From the NCBI RefSeq assembly GCF_050942215.1, contig NZ_CP192056.1:2852001-2916000 (forward strand): a stretch of 64,000 bases of DNA, in the 5' to 3' direction. Shown here piece by piece: positions 58,871 to 64,000 of this stretch; the first letter of the stretch is position 1; each line of letters opens with the position of its first letter. Position numbers and translations under genes: made by a program. Source of the stretch: Sphaerimonospora sp050942215 (GTDB taxonomy: Bacteria; Actinomycetota; Actinomycetes; Streptosporangiales; Streptosporangiaceae). Under the pieces are notes generated by a model. That model was not told where the DNA came from. It worked only from the letters and a program-made list of their open reading frames with translations, and searched no databases.

Positions 58871-58918
58871 CGTGACCGCCCCTCCGTGCCCCGCAGCGTT
58901 GCGGCCGGGCCGGTCACG
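58871..58918 (+). promoter_or_regulatory. Hairpins after the leader ORF, possible attenuator
   Basis: CGTGACCG (58871-58878) can pair with CGGTCACG (58911-58918), enclosing the hairpin CCGCA-GCGT-TGCGG (58891-58904). A further stem GCCGTG (58976-58981) with CACGGC (58998-59003) lies before the substrate-binding protein gene. Ribosome stalling on the Cys codons would lie 10-20 bases before the first arm. Confidence 0.5.
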
Positions 58919-59035
58919 CCTGTCACCGTTCCCGTGCCGTACGGCCATGCCCGCCGAGCCGTCCGTGCCCGCAGAGCCGTGCCGTACGCCACGGGGACAC
59001 GGCATGTCCGCCTTTCCCAGTGAGGACTCATTTCC

Positions 59036-60058
59036 GTGATCAGAATCAGACATGCTCTGCCGCCCCTGCTGGCGCTGACCGCACTGGCGGCCTCCGCCGC
59101 GTGCGGCACGGCCGAGGCCGGGCCTGGCGGAGCCGAGACGACCGAGCTGCGCTACCAGGGCAGTGTCGGCGCGGTCACCTTCGCCGAGCTGGCCGAAGAC
59201 CTCGGCTATCTCGACGGAGTCAGGCTCAGGTGGATCGGCAACACCACCTCGGGCCCGCAGGACATCCAGTCGGTCGCCACCGGCCAGACCGACGTCGGCG
59301 GCGCGTTCAACGGCGCGATCGTCAAGCTCAGGGCGGCCGGAGCGCCGATCAGGGCGCTGGTCGGCTACTACGGCTCCGACGCCAAGAGCTTCTCCGGCTA
59401 CTACGTCACGGCCGACAGCCCGATCAGGACCGCCCGCGACCTCATCGGCAAGAAGATCGGCGTCAATACCCTCGGCGCACACCACGAGGCGGTGATCAAG
59501 GAGTATCTCAAGCGCGGCGGGCTGACCCCGGAGGAGATCGACCAGGTCCAGCTCGTCGTCGTGCCGCCGGTCAACACCGAGCAGGCGCTCCGCCAGGGGC
59601 GGCTCGACGTCGGCACGCTGGGCGGCATCCTCAAGGACAAGGCGCTGGAACGCGGGGGCCTGCGGCCGCTGTTCGCCGACATCGACCTGTTCGGTCCGTT
59701 CACCGCCGGGTCCGTCGTCATGCGCGACGACTTCATCGCCCGCAACCCCGGCACGGTCGGGAAGTTCGTCACCGGCTTCGCCAAGGCCGTCGCGTGGACC
59801 CAGACCCACTCACGGGAGGAGGTCGTCGCGCGGTACGAACGGATCGTCGCGGGGCGCGGCCGGGGCGAGGACGGCGAGGCCGTCACCTACTGGAAGAGCT
59901 CCGGCGTCGCCGGCCGCGGCGGGGTCATCGCGGCGGGCGAGTTCCAGACCTGGATCGACTGGCTGATCCGCGAGGGCGACATCCGGCCCGGTCAGGTGAA
60001 GGCCGCCGACCTCTACACCAACGAGTTCAACCCCTACGCCGACGGGAGCGGATCATGA
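59036..60058 (+). CDS. ssuA: ABC transporter substrate-binding lipoprotein (SsuA-like)
   Basis: A 340-residue lipoprotein with lipobox LAASAAC (Cys23). The periplasmic-binding fold resembles aliphatic sulfonate/nitrate/taurine binders (ELAEDLGYLDGVRLRWIGNT, SVATGQTDVGGAFNGAIVKL, DLIGKKIGVNTLGAHHEAVI). It delivers an organosulfur compound to SsuC/SsuB; the ligand cannot be named. The GTG at 59036 follows GAGGA. The stop overlaps the ssuB ATG (ATGA). Confidence 0.88.
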   Translation: MIRIRHALPPLLALTALAASAACGTAEAGPGGAETTELRYQGSVGAVTFAELAEDLGYLDGVRLRWIGNTTSGPQDIQSVATGQTDVGGAFNGAIVKLRAAGAPIRALVGYYGSDAKSFSGYYVTADSPIRTARDLIGKKIGVNTLGAHHEAVIKEYLKRGGLTPEEIDQVQLVVVPPVNTEQALRQGRLDVGTLGGILKDKALERGGLRPLFADIDLFGPFTAGSVVMRDDFIARNPGTVGKFVTGFAKAVAWTQTHSREEVVARYERIVAGRGRGEDGEAVTYWKSSGVAGRGGVIAAGEFQTWIDWLIREGDIRPGQVKAADLYTNEFNPYADGSGS

Positions 60059-60894
60059 CCATCACCCTCGACAGCAGGGCCGCCACGCGTACGAAGATCG
60101 GCATCCGGGACGTGAGCCGGGTGTTCGACTCGCCGGACGGCGGGCCGCCGTTCGTCGCCATGGACGGGGTGACCCTCGACGTGCGGGAGGGCGAGTTCCT
60201 CACCCTGGTCGGCCCGAGCGGCTGCGGCAAGTCCACCCTCCTGGAGATGATCGCCGGTCTCACCTCGCCGAGCTCCGGTGAGATCGTCATCGACGGCACG
60301 CCGGTCACCGGGCCCGGCCTCGACCGGGGGATCGTCTTCCAGCAGTACGCGCTGTTCCCGTGGCGTACGGCGCTGAGCAACATCGAGTTCGGCCTGCAGG
60401 CGAAGGCCGTACCACGCCGGGAGCGCGCCGAGCTGGCCCGGCACTACCTCGACCTGGTCGGGCTGAGCGGATTCGAGCGGCGCTATCCGCACGAGCTGTC
60501 GGGCGGCATGCGCCAGCGTGTCGCGATCGCGCGCAGCCTCGCCTTCGACCCCGACGTGCTGCTGATGGACGAGCCGTTCGCCGCGCTCGACGCCCAGACC
60601 CGGGAGTCGCTCCAGGAGGAGCTGCTGACCATCTGGGAGAAGACCGGCAAGACGGTCGTCTTCATCACGCACGGCATCGACGAGGCGCTCTACCTGGGCC
60701 AACGGGTCGCGGTGATGAGCTCGCGGCCCGGCCGCATCCTGACGACCGTCGAGACGCCGTTCGGCTCGCGCGAGGGCGACCTCCGGGCCGATCCGACGTT
60801 CGGCGAGTACCGCCATCACCTGTGGACGCTGCTGCGCCCCGAGACCGCGGGCCCGGGTTCGGGACTGCTGCGGGTGGTGACCCATGATGGCTGA
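60055..60894 (+). CDS. ssuB: Sulfonate-type ABC transporter ATPase
   Basis: A 279-residue ATPase of the nitrate/sulfonate/taurine class. Walker A is GPSGCGKST (residues 53-61), the Q-loop is FQQYALFPWRTALSNIEFGL, the signature LSGGMRQRVAIARSLA and Walker B VLLMDEPFAALDAQTR, with ITHGIDEALYL as the switch. Overlaps both neighbours. Confidence 0.93.
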   Translation: MTITLDSRAATRTKIGIRDVSRVFDSPDGGPPFVAMDGVTLDVREGEFLTLVGPSGCGKSTLLEMIAGLTSPSSGEIVIDGTPVTGPGLDRGIVFQQYALFPWRTALSNIEFGLQAKAVPRRERAELARHYLDLVGLSGFERRYPHELSGGMRQRVAIARSLAFDPDVLLMDEPFAALDAQTRESLQEELLTIWEKTGKTVVFITHGIDEALYLGQRVAVMSSRPGRILTTVETPFGSREGDLRADPTFGEYRHHLWTLLRPETAGPGSGLLRVVTHDG

Positions 60895-61780
60895 TCTGCA
60901 GCTCGGCGCCGAGCCGCGTACGGCGGGCCGTACCGGCCACGGGACACCCGCCGTGATCACAGCGGCCGAGACGGCCGGGACCACGACGGGAAGGACGTTC
61001 CGGAAACCGGCGGGCAGATCTTTCCAGAAGGCGGCGGGGAAGATGCTGCGCAACTCGGCGGCGATCGTCCTGCTGCTGGGCCTCTGGGAGGCGCTGCCCC
61101 GGCTCGGCGTCGTCGACCGGGTGTTCGTGCCGCCGATCTCGACCGATCTGGCCGCCTGGTGGGACCTGCTGGTCAGCGGCCGGCTGACCGAGCACTTCCA
61201 GGCGTCGCTGCTCCGGTCGCTCGCCGGATTCGGCCTGGCCATCGTGCTGGCCGTACCGCTCGGCCTGTTCATCGGGTGGTACCGGCCGCTGAACGACTTC
61301 CTCACCCCGGTCCTCGAACTGTTCCGCAACACCTCGGCCGTGGCCCTGCTGCCGGTCTTCATCCTCATCTTCGGGCTGGGGGAGACCTCGAAGGTCGTCT
61401 TCGTGTTCTACGCCTGCTCCTGGCCGATCCTGCTCAACACGATCAGTGGGGTGCGCACCGTCGAGCCGCTGCTGATCAAGTCGGCCAGGTCGCTCGGGCT
61501 GGGCCCGATCCGGCTGTTCCGTAAGGTCGTCCTCCCCGCGGCCGTGCCCACGATCTTCACGGGTGTGCGGCTGGCCGGGGCGCACTCGATCCTCGTCCTG
61601 CTGTTCGCCGAGATGGTCGGCGCCAAGGCCGGTCTCGGTTACCTGATCAACGACGCGCAGGCCAGCTTCCGCATCCCCGACATGTACGCCGGGATCATCA
61701 CGATCTCGCTGCTCGGCCTGCTGTTCAACCTGCTGCTGCTGGCGCTCCAGCGCCGCTTCTCCACCTGGAGGGTCTCCTGA
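60884..61780 (+). CDS. ssuC: Sulfonate-type ABC transporter permease
   Basis: A 298-residue inner-membrane permease with about six helices after a 50-residue hydrophilic N-terminus. SLGLGPIRLFRKVVLPAAVP is the EAA-like cytoplasmic loop that contacts the ATPase, and AVALLPVFILIFGLGETSKV is typical of SsuC/TauC. It overlaps ssuB by 11 bases and shares one base with the next start. Confidence 0.92.
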   Translation: MMADLQLGAEPRTAGRTGHGTPAVITAAETAGTTTGRTFRKPAGRSFQKAAGKMLRNSAAIVLLLGLWEALPRLGVVDRVFVPPISTDLAAWWDLLVSGRLTEHFQASLLRSLAGFGLAIVLAVPLGLFIGWYRPLNDFLTPVLELFRNTSAVALLPVFILIFGLGETSKVVFVFYACSWPILLNTISGVRTVEPLLIKSARSLGLGPIRLFRKVVLPAAVPTIFTGVRLAGAHSILVLLFAEMVGAKAGLGYLINDAQASFRIPDMYAGIITISLLGLLFNLLLLALQRRFSTWRVS

Positions 61781-63153
61781 TGCCGTCCGTACGCAAACTG
61801 CACCTGAACACCTTCCTGATGGGCGTCGGCCACCACGAGGCGGCCTGGCGTCATCCGCTCACGGAGCCGTCCCGGCTGACCGACGTCCGGCACTACCAGG
61901 AGCTCGCCCGGATCGCCGAGCGCGGCCGGCTCGACTCGGTCTTCCTGGCCGACGGGCTCGCCCTGAAGGGGGAGGTGCGGCACAACGCCCTCGGCGGGCT
62001 CGAACCGCTCACCCTGCTCGCCGCGCTGGCGGCGGTCACCGAGCGCATCGGGCTGATCGCCACGGTCTCCACGACGTACAACGAGCCGTTCCACGTGGCG
62101 AGGAAGTTCGCCTCGCTGGACCATATCAGCGGGGGCCGGGCCGGCTGGAACATCGTCACCTCGGCCGGTGAGGCCGAGGCGCACAACTTCGGCATCGAGC
62201 GCCCGGCGCACCGCGACCGCTATCGGCGGGCCGACGAGTTCCTGGAGGTGGTCACCAAGCTCTGGGACAGCTGGGAGGACGACGCCGTGATCGGCGACCG
62301 CCGGGCCGGCGTCTACGCCGACACCGCCAAGATCCACCCGATCGAGCACGCGGGCGCCCACTTCGCGGTGCACGGCCCGCTGAACACCTCACGCCCCCCG
62401 CAGGGCCACCCGCTGCTCGTGCAGGCCGGCTCCTCCGAGGACGGCACGGAGTTCGCCGCCCGCCACGCCGAGGCGGTGTTCACCGCGCAGCAGACCCTGG
62501 AGGAGGCCCGGCGGTTCTACGCCGACATCAAGGGGCGTCTCGCGCGTTACGGCAGGTTCCCCGAGGAACTGCTCGTCCTGCCCGGCATCTCACCGATCAT
62601 CGGATCCACGGAATGCGAGGCGCTGCGGCTGGAAAAGGAGCTGGAGGATCTGATCGTCCCCGCCTACGGCCTCGCCCAGCTCTCCCAGATGACCGGGATC
62701 CGGCTCACCGAGGACCAGCTGGACGACCCGCTGCCCGACATTCCGGTGGAGACCGAGGGGGCGCAGAGCCGCCGCAGGCTCGTCATCGAGCTCGCCCGCC
62801 GGGAGCGCCTGACCGTACGGCAGTTGCTCACGCGGCTGGCCGGCGGCCGCGGCCACCGCGTGGTGGCCGGCACACCCGAGCAGATCGCCGACCAACTGCA
62901 GGAGTGGTTCGAGGGCGGCGGGGCCGACGGCTTCAACGTCATGCCGCCGCTGCTGCCCAGCGGCCTGGCGGACTTCGTGGACCATGTCGTACCGGAACTG
63001 CAGATCAGGGGACTGTTCCGCATCGACTACGAGGGCCGCACGCTGCGCGACAACTACGGCCTGGCCCGCCCGGCCTCCCGCTACGCCGCTTCCGGCTCTC
63101 CGCGGTCGGGAGAGCGGGACGGCGGGCCACTCGACCTGGCGGGGGCGGCGTGA
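61780..63153 (+). CDS. FMNH2-dependent monooxygenase, luciferase-like (NtaA/SnaA/DszA family)
   Basis: A 457-residue flavin monooxygenase. Family marks are HLNTFLMGVGHHEAAWRHP, TYNEPFHVARKFASLDHISG, GRAGWNIVTSAGEAEAHNFG and HPLLVQAGSSEDGTEFAARH. Relatives oxidise organosulfur compounds, nitrilotriacetate or dimethylsulfide with FMNH2 and O2. In this operon it most likely releases sulfite from an imported sulfonate or sulfone; this is inference from context. Confidence 0.9.
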   Translation: MPSVRKLHLNTFLMGVGHHEAAWRHPLTEPSRLTDVRHYQELARIAERGRLDSVFLADGLALKGEVRHNALGGLEPLTLLAALAAVTERIGLIATVSTTYNEPFHVARKFASLDHISGGRAGWNIVTSAGEAEAHNFGIERPAHRDRYRRADEFLEVVTKLWDSWEDDAVIGDRRAGVYADTAKIHPIEHAGAHFAVHGPLNTSRPPQGHPLLVQAGSSEDGTEFAARHAEAVFTAQQTLEEARRFYADIKGRLARYGRFPEELLVLPGISPIIGSTECEALRLEKELEDLIVPAYGLAQLSQMTGIRLTEDQLDDPLPDIPVETEGAQSRRRLVIELARRERLTVRQLLTRLAGGRGHRVVAGTPEQIADQLQEWFEGGGADGFNVMPPLLPSGLADFVDHVVPELQIRGLFRIDYEGRTLRDNYGLARPASRYAASGSPRSGERDGGPLDLAGAA

Positions 63154-63695
63154 TGGGCGGATTCGTGACGCTGGTCGGCAATCCCCGGGCGGGCTCCAGA
63201 ACGCGGTCGGCCGCGATCGAGGCGGCACGCCACGTCGCCGGGCTCAGCGGCCTCGACGCCTCCGGAGAGATCATCGACCTCGCGGCGTTCGGGCCGCACC
63301 TGCTCTCGCCCGTCCCCTCCGCCGTCGTGGAGGCCGCCCTGGACCTGGCGGCCGGCGCGTCGGTGCTGCTCGTCGCCAGTCCGACGTACAAGGCGAGCTA
63401 TCCCGGGCTGCTCAAGGCGTTCCTGGACCGGCTCCCCCCGAACGCGCTGGCCGGGACCGTGGCGCTGCCGCTGATGGTGATGGGGGACCCGCGGCACGCC
63501 CTCGCCGTCGAGGTGCACCTACGGCCCGTGCTCGTCGAGCTCGGCGCAGCCGTACCGACCCCCGGGCTGGCGTTGCAAGAGAGCGAGCTGCCGAGCGGGC
63601 TGCCGGACGAGCCGCCGACGGGCGCGCTCACCCGCTGGGCCGCCCTGGTCGCGCCCCAGGTGACCACCGCGCTGGGACGGGCGGTGCCGGCATGA
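63153..63695 (+). CDS. NADPH-dependent FMN reductase (SsuE/MsuE-like)
   Basis: A 180-residue flavodoxin-like reductase: MGGFVTLVGNPRAGSRTRSA at the start, VLLVASPTYKASYPGLLKAF for flavin binding, and LPLMVMGDPRHALAVEVHLR. It supplies FMNH2 to the monooxygenase encoded just before it. The ATG overlaps the previous stop by one base. Confidence 0.9.
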   Translation: MGGFVTLVGNPRAGSRTRSAAIEAARHVAGLSGLDASGEIIDLAAFGPHLLSPVPSAVVEAALDLAAGASVLLVASPTYKASYPGLLKAFLDRLPPNALAGTVALPLMVMGDPRHALAVEVHLRPVLVELGAAVPTPGLALQESELPSGLPDEPPTGALTRWAALVAPQVTTALGRAVPA

Positions 63696-64000
63696 CCGAG
63701 ATCCTTCCTGATCGTGCCTTTTCACCCCGGGGCGTCCCAGATGGTGTCGGCCCTGATCGTGTCGGCCCGGCTCGGTACCACCGGGATCGGTGGATTCCGG
63801 ACGCCGCGGTCCTCGACCGAGGCGTCCTCGACCGCGCCGTCGACCCGGCGGGCTTCCGTGGCGCCCTCGCCGAACACGCGGCGGGCGTGGTGATCGTCAC
63901 CGCGCAGGTGGCCGGTGTGCCCTTCGGGCTGACCGCCACCTCGTTCTCCTCGGTCAGCCTGGAGCCGCCGCTGGTCTGCTTCTTCGTCGGCCGGGCCTCC
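63692..64000 (+). CDS. Flavin reductase domain protein, cut by window edge
   Basis: The ATG at 63692 overlaps the preceding stop (ATGA). The first 55 residues are low in conservation and Asp/Arg/Val-rich. Then FRGALAEHAAGVVIVTAQVA and GLTATSFSSVSLEPPLVCFF identify an HpaC/DIM6-type flavin reductase. The operon thus encodes two different flavin reductases. The gene continues beyond 64000. Confidence 0.85.
   Translation, partial: MTEILPDRAFSPRGVPDGVGPDRVGPARYHRDRWIPDAAVLDRGVLDRAVDPAGFRGALAEHAAGVVIVTAQVAGVPFGLTATSFSSVSLEPPLVCFFVGRAS

Overview
The window is chromosomal DNA of a very GC-rich actinobacterium. Several genes are actinobacterial hallmarks: RbpA, the Lnt/Ppm1 pair, paralogous DUF397 and DUF5753 genes, a fused isobutyryl-CoA mutase, and a DUF222/HNH protein. 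The many secreted CBM2 or PT-linker glycosidases and the 480-residue type of argininosuccinate synthase suggest Streptosporangiales (a Streptosporangium, Nonomuraea or Microbispora-like organism). That family-level placement is an inference.

Layout. 1-9.8 kb is housekeeping: lnt end, ppm1, fxsA, rbpA, an MFS exporter, a two-gene SbcCD-like DNA repair pair (YhaN/YhaO type), DUF5999 and an anti-sigma-type ATPase. 9.8-16.2 kb holds a fused B12 mutase behind a striking double operator, a secreted protein made of about 15 copies of a 12-residue Val/Thr/Arg repeat, and nhaA. 16.2-31.4 kb is accessory: a secreted PAF-acetylhydrolase-like enzyme, a GntR(YtrA)-ABC operon with a palindrome over its start codon, two MFS genes, fumarylacetoacetase, an F420-type nitroreductase and the DUF222/HNH protein. 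31.4-51.9 kb carries secreted carbohydrate-active or carbohydrate-binding proteins (GH10-CBM2, GH16, beta-helix, FN3-CBM2). Embedded in it (33.9-41.7 kb) is a seven-gene locus matching the order of Mycobacterium tuberculosis Rv0081-Rv0087: ArsR regulator, NuoB-like, HyfB-like, HycD, HycP, HycQ and HycE. Its HycE has lost all four nickel-iron cysteines. 47.9-51 kb has HTH/DUF4180, DUF5753/DUF397 remains and a lone phosphorothioate-DNA restriction enzyme. 52-58.6 kb has CapA, an exonuclease, DUF1330, AzlD and argG. 58.7-64 kb is a sulfonate uptake and desulfonation operon headed by a leaderless short ORF ending in three cysteine codons.

Most unusual observations. First, gene relics recur, and several junctions share one geometry: the 3' part of a minus-strand gene abuts the 3' part of a plus-strand gene, with both 5' ends and the shared divergent promoter missing. 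DedA/LuxR at 16.71 kb, LacI/amidohydrolase at 30.95 kb and AzlC/XRE-cupin at 56.20 kb are the clearest; 46.4 and 49.48 kb look similar. Second, single-base frameshifts interrupt otherwise recognisable genes at 44.1, 49.08 and 55.69 kb. These could be genuine decay or assembly error. Third, the Cys-tract leader with its sigma-A promoter, palindrome and downstream hairpins forms a complete candidate cysteine-sensing attenuator.
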